DNA of 64,000 nt from Terripilifer sp031921685. Its GTDB lineage: Bacteria > Pseudomonadota > Alphaproteobacteria > Rhizobiales > Beijerinckiaceae. The stretch is from assembly GCF_031921685.1 (NCBI RefSeq), contig NZ_JAPDHU010000003.1, positions 186,001 to 250,000 of the forward strand, read 5' to 3'. Of the stretch, positions 24,712 to 33,130 are shown piece after piece. Within the stretch, counting starts at the first letter, position 1, and each line of letters opens with the position of its first letter. The translations under genes were made by a program, and so were the position numbers. The notes under the pieces are model-generated. The model searched no databases, was not told where the DNA came from, and saw only the letters and a list, made by a program, of their open reading frames with translations.

Positions 24712-25662
24712 ATGGCTGTGACGGGCGCGACCAACGAGACTTGGACGACGGAGACCGTGCGGACGGTGGATCGCCTGGCCTATTGGCGCGAGATCGTCTG
24801 CCAGACCATTCTCAACGTCTCGCCGGAAAGCGAAGCACAGCCCGCCTTCCAGGCCAGCATCGCCGCGCACAACTATGGCGCGTTCAAAGTGGCGCAGTTT
24901 CGCTCGCAGCGTCACCGCATCCTGCGCCGGCCGCAGCATATTCGGCGCGAGGATGAGCCAACCTATCTGGTGAGCCTGCAAGTGGCCGGGCAAAGCCTCA
25001 TCGCCCAGGACGAAACACGCTTCGCCCTCAACCCCGGCGAAATCGCCATCATGGACAGCCGCCGGCCGTTCGAGATGCGCTTCGAGGCGCCGGTGCAGCG
25101 ATTGATCGCCATCGTTCCGAGCACCGTTTTGGAACCGCGCATTCCTCGATTGAAGCGCGCACGCACCGTCAAGATCGAGACGAGCGCGCCCTATGCCGCG
25201 ATGACGCAGCAGCATATCCGCCAACTGGTGGGGAGCGATGCCTTGCCTGGCATCGAAGCGCATCTGCTCGTCGAAAATCTTTACAACCTCCTGGCGCTTT
25301 CCACCCGGAGTGAAGATGCAGGCCGGCCCGATCACGAAGTGCAGCTCGAAAACATCCTCGCCTTCTGCCGCAGCAATCTGTTCAATCCGGAACTTGCGCC
25401 GGCGCTGGTCGCGCGCGGTTTCGGCATTTCGCTACGCACATTGCACAAACGCTTCGAAAGCACCGGACTGAGCTTTGGCGACTGGGTGACCGAGCGACGC
25501 TTAGAAAGCTGCCGCGAAGCGCTGAGCGACCCGCGCCAGGGCGATCAGAACATTTCCCAGATCGCCTATCGTGCCGGCTTCAACGACCTTTCGCATTTCT
25601 GCCGGCTCTTCAAACGCCGCTATGGCGTAAGCGCCAGCGCGTGGCGCGGCCGCCGCAATTAA
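24712..25662 (+). CDS. AraC family transcriptional regulator
   Basis: 316 aa from ATG at 24712; an upstream start at 24568 is in frame but unsupported. The N-terminal half resembles the AraC_binding_2 sensor domain (YWREIVCQTI, then ALNPGEIAIMDSRRPFEM). The C-terminal 100 residues carry two helix-turn-helix motifs, the second in ISQIAYRAGFNDLSHFCRLF. Divergent from the GlcF/VAO operon and directly upstream of the GlcD-like gene, so it probably controls one or both in response to a small aromatic or hydroxy-acid ligand. Confidence 0.9.
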   Translation: MAVTGATNETWTTETVRTVDRLAYWREIVCQTILNVSPESEAQPAFQASIAAHNYGAFKVAQFRSQRHRILRRPQHIRREDEPTYLVSLQVAGQSLIAQDETRFALNPGEIAIMDSRRPFEMRFEAPVQRLIAIVPSTVLEPRIPRLKRARTVKIETSAPYAAMTQQHIRQLVGSDALPGIEAHLLVENLYNLLALSTRSEDAGRPDHEVQLENILAFCRSNLFNPELAPALVARGFGISLRTLHKRFESTGLSFGDWVTERRLESCREALSDPRQGDQNISQIAYRAGFNDLSHFCRLFKRRYGVSASAWRGRRN

Positions 25663-25727
25663 GCGGATTGTTCCGCCGCGCCAACCCTTCTAAGGTCCTC
25701 TTTCGGCATCGATCTCAGGAAACGCTC

Positions 25728-27143
25728 TTGAACACGCACCAGACCATCTCCGCGACGCGCCCGCCCCAAGCCGCCCTCGACACCGTGCGCGACGCCTTGG
25801 CCAAAAAATTCGGCAATCGCTATTCGGCCAACGAGACCGTGCGCCAGCAGCATGGCCACACCCTCACCTGGACGCCGACCCAGGCGCCGGACGCGGTGGT
25901 CTTCGCACAGTCGACCGAGGAAGTGGCCGAGATCGTCAAGCTCTGCGCCTTAAATCGCGTGCCCGTCATTCCCTATGGCACGGGCACGTCGCTTGAAGGC
26001 CACGTCAACGCGCCTTTCGGCGGCATCTGCATTGATCTCTCCCAGATGAAGCAGGTCGTCGCCGTTCATGCGGAAGATCTCAACGTCGTCGTCGAGCCCG
26101 GCATCACCCGCAAGGAGCTGAACGAATATCTGCGCGACACCGGCCTGTTCTTTCCCATCGATCCCGGCGCCGATGCCTCGATCGGCGGCATGGTGTCGAC
26201 GCGCGCCTCGGGCACCAATGCGGTGCGCTACGGCACGATGAAAGACAATGTGCTCTCGCTCACCGTGGTCATGCCCGACGGCGAAATCGTCAAGACTGCG
26301 AGCCGCGCCAAGAAATCCTCCGCCGGCTATGATCTCACCCGCCTGTTCGTCGGCGCCGAAGGCACGCTTGGCGTCATCACGCAGATCACACTGCGCCTCT
26401 ACGGCATTCCCGAAGCGATTTCGGCAGGCGTCTGCACCTTCCCATCGGTGCGCGCTTGTTGCGATGCCACCATCGCCACTATTCAAAGCGGCCTGCCGGT
26501 GGCGCGCATCGAACTCTTGGACGCGCTCATGGTCCACGCCGTCAACCTGCATTCCAAGCTCGGCCTGCCGGAAGAACCGATGCTGTTGCTGGAGTTTCAC
26601 GGCACCGATGCCAGCGTGAAGGAACAGGCGGAACGCTTCGGCGAAATCGCCCGGGAATTCGGCGGCGGCGATTTCGCCTGGGCCACTAAGCCGGAAGATC
26701 GCACCAAGCTCTGGCAGGCACGTCATGATGCGTATTGGGCCGGCTTCACCTTGCGCCCCGGCGCCAAGACATTGGCCTCGGACGTCTGCGTGCCGATCTC
26801 ACGCCTCGCCGATTGCGTCGAGGAAACCTATCGCGACCTCGCCGAGGCAAACCTCGTCGCGCCGATCCTTGGCCATGTCGGCGACGGCAATTTCCACGTC
26901 AATCTTCTGGTCGATATGGACAACAAGGACGAAGTGACCCGCACCGAGCAATTCCTTGAGCGCCTCGTACTGCGCGGCATCGCCATGGAAGGCACCTGCA
27001 CCGGCGAACATGGCGTCGGCCAGGCCAAGATGAAATATCTGCCCAAGGAACATGCGCCCGCGACGCTCGATCTGATGCGCACGCTGAAACGCTCGATCGA
27101 TCCGCTCAACATCATGAACCCGGGCAAGGTGGTCGCCGTCTGA
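25728..27143 (+). CDS. FAD-linked oxidase, GlcD/D-lactate dehydrogenase-like
   Basis: 471 aa from TTG at 25728 (CAGGAAACGCTC upstream). The longer ATG start at 25641 would overlap the AraC gene. PCMH-type FAD domain has IPYGTGTSLEGHV near residue 80, FPIDPGADASIGGM near 140 and FVGAEGTLGVIT near 208. The C-terminal FAD-oxidase_C domain has HVGDGNFHVNLL near 380 and GTCTGEHGVGQAKM near 420. The family oxidises D-lactate, glycolate or other D-2-hydroxy acids. It may share substrate range or electron route with the GlcF-like protein across the regulator. Confidence 0.9.
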   Translation: MNTHQTISATRPPQAALDTVRDALAKKFGNRYSANETVRQQHGHTLTWTPTQAPDAVVFAQSTEEVAEIVKLCALNRVPVIPYGTGTSLEGHVNAPFGGICIDLSQMKQVVAVHAEDLNVVVEPGITRKELNEYLRDTGLFFPIDPGADASIGGMVSTRASGTNAVRYGTMKDNVLSLTVVMPDGEIVKTASRAKKSSAGYDLTRLFVGAEGTLGVITQITLRLYGIPEAISAGVCTFPSVRACCDATIATIQSGLPVARIELLDALMVHAVNLHSKLGLPEEPMLLLEFHGTDASVKEQAERFGEIAREFGGGDFAWATKPEDRTKLWQARHDAYWAGFTLRPGAKTLASDVCVPISRLADCVEETYRDLAEANLVAPILGHVGDGNFHVNLLVDMDNKDEVTRTEQFLERLVLRGIAMEGTCTGEHGVGQAKMKYLPKEHAPATLDLMRTLKRSIDPLNIMNPGKVVAV

Positions 27144-27176
27144 TACGTTGATAGATTTTTAAAGGCAGAAACCTCG

Positions 27177-27327
27177 GTGTCATCCGGACACTTGCAGCGC
27201 AAGTGATCCGGGATCCAGGGGTCGAAGGCCACGATGTTGCTGATGAATTGGGAGCGGCCACCAGCAATACACCTTTCTACTCTGTAGCCCCTGGATCCCG
27301 GGTCGCCTGCGGCGCCCGGGATGACAC
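27177..27327. repeat. Interspersed palindromic element, subfamily B, copy 1
   Basis: 151 bp with ends GTGTCATCC and GGATGACAC, inner arms GGGATCCAGGGG and CCCCTGGATCCCGGG. It lies between the GlcD-like and Bug genes. It has a similar plan to subfamily A but a distinct sequence. Confidence 0.88.
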
Positions 27328-27369
27328 GAAGGCTTCGGCGACACGCTCAAAAATGAGGAGGAAACAAAC

Positions 27370-28353
27370 ATGACGATGCAAAGGACGATGCGGACGGCCC
27401 TGTGCGGTGGCTTCATCCTGGGGGTGCTTGGCACGGTCGCGCAGGCGCAGACCACCTACCCCGATCGTCCCGTGCGCTTCGTCGTGTCCTTCGCGCCCGG
27501 CGGCCCTGCCGATGTCGGCGCGCGCATCATCGGCCAGGCGCTGCAAGACCATTGGGGCAAGGCGGTGGTGATCGAAAATCGCGGCGGGGCCGGCGGCAAT
27601 ATCGCCACGGTCGCCGTCGCCCGCGGCGAGGCCGACGGCTATACGGTGCTCGCCTCCACCAGCTCCTTCTCGGTCAACCTCAGCTATTATCCGAATCCCG
27701 GCTACAGCGCTTCGGATTTCAAAGTGGCCGCGCTCGTCGCCACCACGCCCAATATCGTCGTCGGCGCGCCCGATCTGCCGGCCGCCAATCTCGCTGACGT
27801 GCTGAAACTGGCGAAGACCCAGCCCCTCGCTTATGCGGGCCCTGGTGCCGGCACGACGCCGCATCTGTCCGCCGAGCGCATCTTCCGCCTCATCGGCAAG
27901 GTCGACATCCGCCACGTGCCGTTCACCGGCGCCGGCCCCGCCATGAACGCCGTCACAGCCGGCCATGTGCAATTGGGCGTGGTCGCCATGACGCCTGCGA
28001 TCGAGCTGGTGAAGGCCGGCAAGCTCAAGGGCTATGCCATCACCGCCACAAAGCGCACCCCCGAACTGCCCGACGTGCCCACCATGGCCGAAACCGGCAT
28101 CGGCCAGGTCGACGATGCCACCTGGATCGCCCTGTTCGTGCCGGCCAAGACGCCGGACGCCATCGTCGCCAAGATCAATGCCGACGCCAATGCGGCCCTC
28201 AAGAACAGCGCCACCGTCCAGCTCATCAATCGCGCCGGCATGAGCCCGCTGGGCGGCAGCCTGGAGGAAATCAATGCCTATGTTTCCAGCGAGACGAAAA
28301 AATGGGAAGAGGTGGTACGGGCCGTCGGCCTGAAGGCCGAAGAGAGTAAATAG
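27370..28353 (+). CDS. Bug/TctC family periplasmic binding protein
   Basis: 327 aa with a signal peptide ending VAQAQ. Bug signature: YPDRPVRFVVSFAPGGPADV near residue 31, VVIENRGGAGGN near 67, and HVPFTGAGPAMNAVTAGHVQ near 180. Strong GAGGAGGAAACAAAC ribosome site. There is no TctAB permease nearby. The stop is only 19 bases before a MASE1 histidine kinase and its response regulator, so it may act as the ligand-sensing arm of the two-component system rather than as a transporter part. Bordetella BctC with BctDE is a known precedent for a Bug protein working with a two-component system. Confidence 0.9.
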   Translation: MTMQRTMRTALCGGFILGVLGTVAQAQTTYPDRPVRFVVSFAPGGPADVGARIIGQALQDHWGKAVVIENRGGAGGNIATVAVARGEADGYTVLASTSSFSVNLSYYPNPGYSASDFKVAALVATTPNIVVGAPDLPAANLADVLKLAKTQPLAYAGPGAGTTPHLSAERIFRLIGKVDIRHVPFTGAGPAMNAVTAGHVQLGVVAMTPAIELVKAGKLKGYAITATKRTPELPDVPTMAETGIGQVDDATWIALFVPAKTPDAIVAKINADANAALKNSATVQLINRAGMSPLGGSLEEINAYVSSETKKWEEVVRAVGLKAEESK

Positions 28354-28372
28354 CACTGGTTTTCCTGGAGTG

Positions 28373-30028
28373 ATGACGAAGTTTAAATTCCCGGGCCTGC
28401 CGAAACGGTCGGACCTTATCGTTCTAACCCTGGCTTTCGTGGCGCTCGAATGGATCAGCGAGATCCACGAGCATAAGGGCCTGCATGTCACTGCCTGGAG
28501 CCCAGGCATTGGCCTGCTCTTCGGCATCATGTTCCGCAATCTGACGGCGGGCAGCGTTTCCATGTTGGTCAGCATCATGCTGGCCGAGACGATCTTCATC
28601 GATCGCGCGCCGGGCTGGCCGATGATCGGCGTGGTCGCCGCCGTCACCACTGCAAGCTATGCCGGCGCCAGCCTGGTGGCCCGGCGTTATTTCGATTTCA
28701 ATCCGTCGCTCGCCCGCATCGGCGATATCGCCGTGCTGCTCGGCAGCGGCCTCGTCGCCTCCGCGCTCACCTCGTCGCTGGTGACGGGCACATTCCTGAT
28801 GTCGGACAATATCACCGTCTCCGACATCCCCTATGTCACGATCCCCCTGCTGATCAGCGAACTGATCGGCGTTGGCGTGGTCACACCCTTGGTGCTGCGC
28901 TGGCCCAAGATCAAAGCGACGCTGTTCGATCGCAAACCAAGCCCCTCGGACCTCAGCGCGCCGATCATCGCTATCGCCACCGGTCTCTTGATCGGCCTGG
29001 TGCTGAAAACCTTTCCGATGGTCGGCACGTCTTATTTCTATCTGTTGTTTCTGCCCGTCATCGCGGTCGCGCTGATCTATGGCATCGATGGCGCCTGCAT
29101 GACATTGGCCTGCGTGCAAGTCGCTTTCGTCGCCGATGCCAGCCTGGCCGGCAGCAGTCCTGACGACAGCCTGTTCAGCGTCTATCAGAGCGGCATGATC
29201 GTGCTGACCGCGACCGCCTTGCTCATTGGCTCCATCGTCACCGAACGCGACGCCGCCGCACACGCCGCCGCCGATGCGGCGGAAAAATTGAAGGAAGCCG
29301 AACGTGGCGCCGCCCGCGCCGACCGGTTTCATCTCGTCTCCGGCATGACCTCGACCCTCGCGCACGAGATCAGTCAGCCGTTGACGGCCGCACGCGCTTT
29401 GGCGCGCACCGCCGCCGTGCGCAGCGAACAGGAAAGCGCAATCGACCCCTCGCGCTTGCAGGACAATCTGCGCGGCGTCGTGCAGAACATCGACACGGCC
29501 GGCGAAATCCTGCGGCGCATGCGCGAATTCCTCAAGCGCGGTGAACCGGAAAAGAGCGAAGCCGACATGCGCGACATCATCGCCGATGCGATGGCTTTGC
29601 AGCGCCCGCTGATCGCGCAGCAAGGGATCGTCGTCGAACAGCCACGCTTTGCCGGTCCCCTGCGCCTGCAATGCGATCGCATTCAGATCCAGCAGATCGT
29701 CATGAATCTGGTCGCCAATTCGGTCGATGCCATCAATTCTACCGGACGTACCGATGGCCGCATCCGCATCGCAGCCACCCTGCTGGACGATCCCGCCCGG
29801 ATCGAAGTGCTTGTCCAGGATAATGGTTCAGGTATTGATCCTTCAGCCAGCGAGCGGCTGTTCGAGCCGCTATTCACCTCTCGCGCCAATGGCTTGGGAC
29901 TGGGGCTGGCGGTCTGCGCCAATATCGCGCAGGCTCATGCGGGCCGGATATGGCTAGAACGGAGTAAGCCCGGCGACACCGAATTCCGGTTTTGGTTGCC
30001 GGCTGATCAATCGGGAGATGACACGTGA
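28373..30028 (+). CDS. MASE1-domain sensor histidine kinase
   Basis: 551 aa from ATG at 28373 (GTG at 28370 in frame; TTCCTGGAG upstream). Residues 10-290 contain about eight membrane helices of the MASE1 type (AWSPGIGLLFGIMF). A short coiled linker is followed by the phosphoacceptor His near 331 in TLAHEISQPLTAARALA. The ATPase domain shows N-box QIVMNLVANSVDAI, G1 DNGSGID and G2 NGLGLGLAV, the FixL-like HPK4 family. The start of the FixJ-like regulator overlaps its end, so the two are partners. The stimulus is unknown; a ligand carried by the upstream Bug protein is possible. Confidence 0.92.
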   Translation: MTKFKFPGLPKRSDLIVLTLAFVALEWISEIHEHKGLHVTAWSPGIGLLFGIMFRNLTAGSVSMLVSIMLAETIFIDRAPGWPMIGVVAAVTTASYAGASLVARRYFDFNPSLARIGDIAVLLGSGLVASALTSSLVTGTFLMSDNITVSDIPYVTIPLLISELIGVGVVTPLVLRWPKIKATLFDRKPSPSDLSAPIIAIATGLLIGLVLKTFPMVGTSYFYLLFLPVIAVALIYGIDGACMTLACVQVAFVADASLAGSSPDDSLFSVYQSGMIVLTATALLIGSIVTERDAAAHAAADAAEKLKEAERGAARADRFHLVSGMTSTLAHEISQPLTAARALARTAAVRSEQESAIDPSRLQDNLRGVVQNIDTAGEILRRMREFLKRGEPEKSEADMRDIIADAMALQRPLIAQQGIVVEQPRFAGPLRLQCDRIQIQQIVMNLVANSVDAINSTGRTDGRIRIAATLLDDPARIEVLVQDNGSGIDPSASERLFEPLFTSRANGLGLGLAVCANIAQAHAGRIWLERSKPGDTEFRFWLPADQSGDDT

Positions 30029-30639
30029 GCGGAGCCAGAATCGCCATTGTTGACGACCAGGCGGAGGTACGCCGGGCGCTCGGCGAACTGTTAGGCGTCT
30101 ACGGCTATGTCACTGAATTGTTCGAAACAGCGGACGCTTTGCTGGAAGCGACCGTCGATGAAAAGTTCGCCTGCATCGTCAGCGACGTGCGCATGCCCGG
30201 CATGGATGGCGTCGAGCTCGTGCGCCGGCTCGGCGAGCGCAAGCCCGCCATTCCGGTGATTCTGATCTCGGGCCACGCCGATATTCCCATGGCGATCGCC
30301 GCCATTCGCTCCGGCGCCGAGGATTTCATCGAAAAACCCGTGGATGACATCAAACTGGTTGCGGCCATTAATCGCGGCCTCGCCCGCGCCGCGCAGATCA
30401 ATGCCGCGGAAAAGACATCGCGCGAAAGCGAAACCCGTTTCGACAATCTGACGACACGCGAACGCGAAGTGTTCGACCTCGTGGTCGAGGGTCACACCAG
30501 CCCAGTGATTGCCAAGACGCTCGGCATTTCCTCGCGCACGGTGGAAAGCTATCGCGCTCAGATCATGGATAAATTGCAGATCGACAACGTCGCATCGCTG
30601 GTCCGTCTCGCCATCCGTCTCGGCCGGATCGCGCCCTAA
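30025..30639 (+). CDS. FixJ/LuxR-type response regulator
   Basis: 204 aa, GTG start at 30025 overlapping the kinase stop. Receiver domain: VDDQ near residue 9, phosphoacceptor Asp54 in VSDVRMPGMDG and the conserved Lys in IEKPVDD near 108. A LuxR-type helix-turn-helix follows: LTTREREVFDLVVEGHTSPV near 146, then KTLGISSRTVESY. FixJ-family members dimerise on phosphorylation and activate target promoters. The immediate target could be the operon itself or the downstream membrane genes, whose upstream region has several dyads. Confidence 0.93.
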   Translation: MSGARIAIVDDQAEVRRALGELLGVYGYVTELFETADALLEATVDEKFACIVSDVRMPGMDGVELVRRLGERKPAIPVILISGHADIPMAIAAIRSGAEDFIEKPVDDIKLVAAINRGLARAAQINAAEKTSRESETRFDNLTTREREVFDLVVEGHTSPVIAKTLGISSRTVESYRAQIMDKLQIDNVASLVRLAIRLGRIAP

Positions 30640-30651
30640 AACGATCCTCGA

Positions 30652-30850
30652 GCAATTGCGTTTCGACAGAAGCGCAATTTGCAGTGACCCGTATTTTTAC
30701 AAGGTATGATTACGTACGGGGATTGCCTTTATCGCAACGGGTAATCTCACGACGCAATCATTGCGAATACAAAAACACGGGTCACCCTCCTAGAGTCATC
30801 TTCAAGCAACCGTCGATGCGCCTAGAACGCCGCTCTCATGCAGAGCGGCG
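30652..30850 (+). promoter_or_regulatory. Structured leader/operator region
   Basis: The gap 30640-30896 is rich in dyads. GCAATTGCG/CGCAATTTGC lie at 30652-30682, just after the regulator gene. A large imperfect inverted repeat (GTGACCCGTATTTTTAC at 30684-30700 with ACAAAAACACGGGTCAC at 30769-30785) encloses TTACGTAC and CGCAATCATTGCG. A perfect nine-pair hairpin CGCCGCTCT-CATGC-AGAGCGGCG occupies 30828-30850. It precedes a small membrane protein and terC. A regulator-binding region or cis-acting RNA is likely; I could not match a known riboswitch. Confidence 0.5.
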
Positions 30851-30896
30851 AACGGGAGCGTATGGCCGGCTTTGCTTGCCTTCGAGGGAGGCGAAC

Positions 30897-31217
30897 ATGG
30901 CCTTGTCGCATTCGCAGAGCTTTGGAAAATCGATCGACCATCAGGAGGATCCGCATCTGGTGACAGCCGCCCTATGGGCTCTGGCTGTCGCGGCGGGTAT
31001 CGGCCTTGTCGCCGCTATCGCCCTGCCACATCCGGTGTTCCTGCCAGCGGTCAGCCTCGGCACGATCGTGCTCGCGGCCTTGGCTGGGCTCTATGCCTCG
31101 CTGCGTCCAGCCGAACAGCGGCTTCCAGCTCTGATCTTCGCTGCCACGCTCACCTTCGTCGGCCTCGCCGCCAGCATGATCGGCGATCCCGATCATGTCG
31201 CGCATTGGTTTCAGTAA
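30897..31217 (+). CDS. Small membrane protein, three helices
   Basis: 106 aa from ATG at 30897, preceded by GAGGGAGGCGAAC; a longer frame upstream has no ribosome site. A polar N-terminus of about 20 residues is followed by three hydrophobic helices (ALWALAVAAGIGLVAAIAL, VSLGTIVLAALAGLYASL and LIFAATLTFVGLAASMIG). No family was recognised. It lies 43 bases before terC on the same strand and may be co-expressed. Confidence 0.65.
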   Translation: MALSHSQSFGKSIDHQEDPHLVTAALWALAVAAGIGLVAAIALPHPVFLPAVSLGTIVLAALAGLYASLRPAEQRLPALIFAATLTFVGLAASMIGDPDHVAHWFQ

Positions 31218-31260
31218 CAGGGCGTGACACAGCGCCGTAAGCAGATTCAGGTGCAGTTTG

Positions 31261-32004
31261 ATGTTTGAGGAAATGTTCTCAGCAAGCGTCCTTACGGCGC
31301 TGTTCCAGGTGATCATGATCGACCTGGTGCTGGCCGGCGATAACGCCGTCGTCATCGGCCTCGCCGCCGCTGGTCTGCCGAAAGAACAACGCGGCAAAGT
31401 GATCGTTATCGGCATCGTCGCCGCCACGGTGCTCCGTATCGTCCTCGCCTTGATGACCACGCAACTGCTGCAAGTCGTCGGCCTGCTGCTCGCCGGTGGC
31501 ATCTTGCTGTTGTGGGTGAGCTGGAAGATGTGGCGCGAATTGCGCTCCGGCCACAGCGAAGAAGCGGAAGCCGACCATGTCGAGGCCGCGGTCGATAGTG
31601 GCGCTCCGCGCAAATCGTTCCGTGCCGCCGTGTGGCAGATCATCGTCGCCGACTTCTCGATGTCGCTGGACAACGTGCTCGCCGTTGGCGGCGCAGCGCG
31701 CGAACATCCCTGGGTGCTGGTGTTCGGCCTTGCCCTGTCGATCGCGCTGATGGGCCTCGCCGCGACCTGGATCGCCAGCCTGCTGCAGCGTTATCGCTGG
31801 ATTGGCTACGCCGGCCTCGCGATCATCGTCTACGTGGCCTTCGAAATGGTGTGGCGTGGCTGGACCGAAGTCAGCCCGGTGGCCGCCCGCGTCGTCAGCC
31901 CCGATTTCGCGGCCATGGTCCCCTTCGTGGCGGCCGGACTACTTGGCCTGGTCGCCATCGTTGGTTTCGCCAATTTCTACCGGCGGCGGCATACGGCCAG
32001 TTAA
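31261..32004 (+). CDS. TerC family integral membrane protein
   Basis: 247 aa with seven predicted helices. TerC signatures are MIDLVLAGDNAVVIGLA near residue 19 and its repeat VADFSMSLDNVLAVGGAA near 130. The paired acidic residues (GDN and LDN) are thought to bind metal. Family members export manganese or other cations, sometimes loading secreted enzymes. ATG at 31261 was chosen over the TTG three bases earlier. A strong terminator follows at 32029. Confidence 0.92.
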   Translation: MFEEMFSASVLTALFQVIMIDLVLAGDNAVVIGLAAAGLPKEQRGKVIVIGIVAATVLRIVLALMTTQLLQVVGLLLAGGILLLWVSWKMWRELRSGHSEEAEADHVEAAVDSGAPRKSFRAAVWQIIVADFSMSLDNVLAVGGAAREHPWVLVFGLALSIALMGLAATWIASLLQRYRWIGYAGLAIIVYVAFEMVWRGWTEVSPVAARVVSPDFAAMVPFVAAGLLGLVAIVGFANFYRRRHTAS

Positions 32005-32028
32005 TCTGGCAAAAATGTGGACAGAACG

Positions 32029-32057
32029 ACAGCCGGCTGCTCGCAGCCGGCTGTTTT
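32029..32057 (+). terminator. Intrinsic terminator after terC
   Basis: ACAGCCGGCTG-CTCG-CAGCCGGCTGT forms an 11-pair perfect hairpin followed by TTTT. It separates terC from the tmRNA gene. Confidence 0.9.
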
Positions 32058-32091
32058 GCTTCGCGCTCTTCCCTTACCCGAGCCGGATGCT

Positions 32092-32097
32092 TATATT
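32092..32097 (+). promoter_or_regulatory. Possible ssrA promoter -10
   Basis: TATATT lies 18 bases downstream of a poor -35 match (CTTCCC). It is just upstream of the first stem of the tmRNA transcript. Low confidence because of the weak -35. Confidence 0.35.
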
Positions 32098-32103
32098 CAG
32101 CCT

Positions 32104-32420
32104 GTCTCCGCAAGGAGACTATGGCGATAAACGGACATCGTAATAAACCATCCGGACCCGGGGGCGGTACCCGGCGCCTCCACCCAAGCCCACCCGAGAC
32201 GGTGGGTTTCGGCGGGGGCGAAATAGGATCGACGGGGGTGTAAAAGGTGCTCTTTTGCCCGGCATGATACCGCCGTTATCGGGTCAAACTTATAGTTGCC
32301 AACGACAACTATGCTCCGGTGGCCGTCGCCGCGTAATGCGGTGCCGATACTGGTACCAAGCCCTGTAGGGTAGCACTTACAGGCGGGGCTCGGAGGCGCC
32401 TGGCAACAGAAGCCTCCACT
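32104..32420 (+). ncRNA. ssrA: Transfer-messenger RNA, permuted two-piece form
   Basis: tmRNA rescues stalled ribosomes and tags the nascent protein. The gene is circularly permuted as in other Alphaproteobacteria. The acceptor piece comes first, with a T-arm-like CCGGACCCGGGGGCGGTACC and a 3' strand CGCCTCCACC at about 32175-32184. A spacer hairpin (AAGCCCACC/GGTGGGTTT) that is normally removed follows. The coding piece then begins GGGGGCGAAATAGGATCGACG. The acceptor stem closes as seven pairs, GGGGGCG with CGCCTCC, with a G-U at the third pair as alanyl-tRNA synthetase requires. The tag frame is at 32298-32336. The exact 5' and 3' ends are estimates; a GTCTCC-GCAA-GGAGAC hairpin starts the transcript. 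Confidence 0.9.
32298..32336 (+). other. tmRNA proteolysis-tag reading frame
   Basis: GCC resume codon followed by codons for NDNYAPVAVAA and TAA. The tag ANDNYAPVAVAA matches the alphaproteobacterial form, with hydrophobic VAA end for ClpXP and an NDNYA segment of the kind bound by SspB, which is encoded just downstream. Confidence 0.9.
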
Positions 32421-32472
32421 TTCATTCCATGGGCCGGTGCAGCCGGTGACGGTCCGGTGCAAAGGTTTTTGA

Positions 32473-33105
32473 ATGACAGGCCCGATTATCCGCTACGATC
32501 TTCTGGTTCAGGACGCGCTGCGCGGCGTGGTGCGCAAGGTGCTCGCCGATGCGGCCCGCGAAGGCACCCCGGGCGAACATCATTTCTTCATCAGCTTCCG
32601 CACCACGGCGCCGGGCGTCCAGCTCTCGCAGCGGATGAAGGCGAAATATCCCGAAGAAATCACCATCGTCCTGCAACACCAATACTGGGACCTCAACGTC
32701 AGCGAAAACCGCTTCGAGGTGAACCTGTCGTTCAACAACATTCCCGAGCGGCTTATCGTCCCCTTCGACGCCGTGACCGGTTTCGAGGATCCCGCCGGTC
32801 CCTTCGGCGTGAAATTCGAGCCGCGGCCGACCGAGACGGAGGAAGCCGAAACGGAGAAAGCCGAAACACCTGCGCCAACGCTGGTTTCGGTTCCCGATAC
32901 GAGCGAAGCCACCGCGGAGCCGCCGCCGGCCAAAACCAAACCCGCTGCCAAAAAAGAGCGGACCGAGAAAGAGCGCGTCGAAAAGGACAAGGCCGAGAAG
33001 GCGGAGAAACCGGCCGCCCGCAAGGCAGAACCCGCGTCAGAACCTGTCGAAGAGAGTCAGCCGGGCAACGTTGTCTCCATCGACGCATTTCGTAAGAAGA
33101 CCTGA
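32473..33105 (+). CDS. sspB: SspB, ClpXP adaptor (alpha type)
   Basis: 210 aa. The N-terminal 115 residues form the tag-binding domain: RYDLLVQDALRGVVRKVLAD, then HHFFISFRTTAPGVQLS, then NRFEVNLSFNNIPERLIVPF. A long charged linker rich in Glu, Lys and Ala follows (residues 120-195). The end VVSIDAFRKKT is the ClpX-docking tail. SspB tethers ssrA-tagged proteins to ClpXP. It sits about 50 bases after the tmRNA gene that writes the tag. Start ATG at 32473. Confidence 0.95.
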   Translation: MTGPIIRYDLLVQDALRGVVRKVLADAAREGTPGEHHFFISFRTTAPGVQLSQRMKAKYPEEITIVLQHQYWDLNVSENRFEVNLSFNNIPERLIVPFDAVTGFEDPAGPFGVKFEPRPTETEEAETEKAETPAPTLVSVPDTSEATAEPPPAKTKPAAKKERTEKERVEKDKAEKAEKPAARKAEPASEPVEESQPGNVVSIDAFRKKT

Positions 33106-33130
33106 GCCGAGAGCCAGTCGAGAGGCCGTC

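Noticed and set aside
30640..30896. yybP-ykoY manganese riboswitch upstream of terC
   Set aside because: Hairpins are present, but the conserved AGGGGAGUA and GACC-type internal loops of that riboswitch are not visible.
32140..32190. A free-standing tRNA gene
   Set aside because: The T-arm and acceptor strand belong to the permuted tmRNA; no D-arm or anticodon arm is present.
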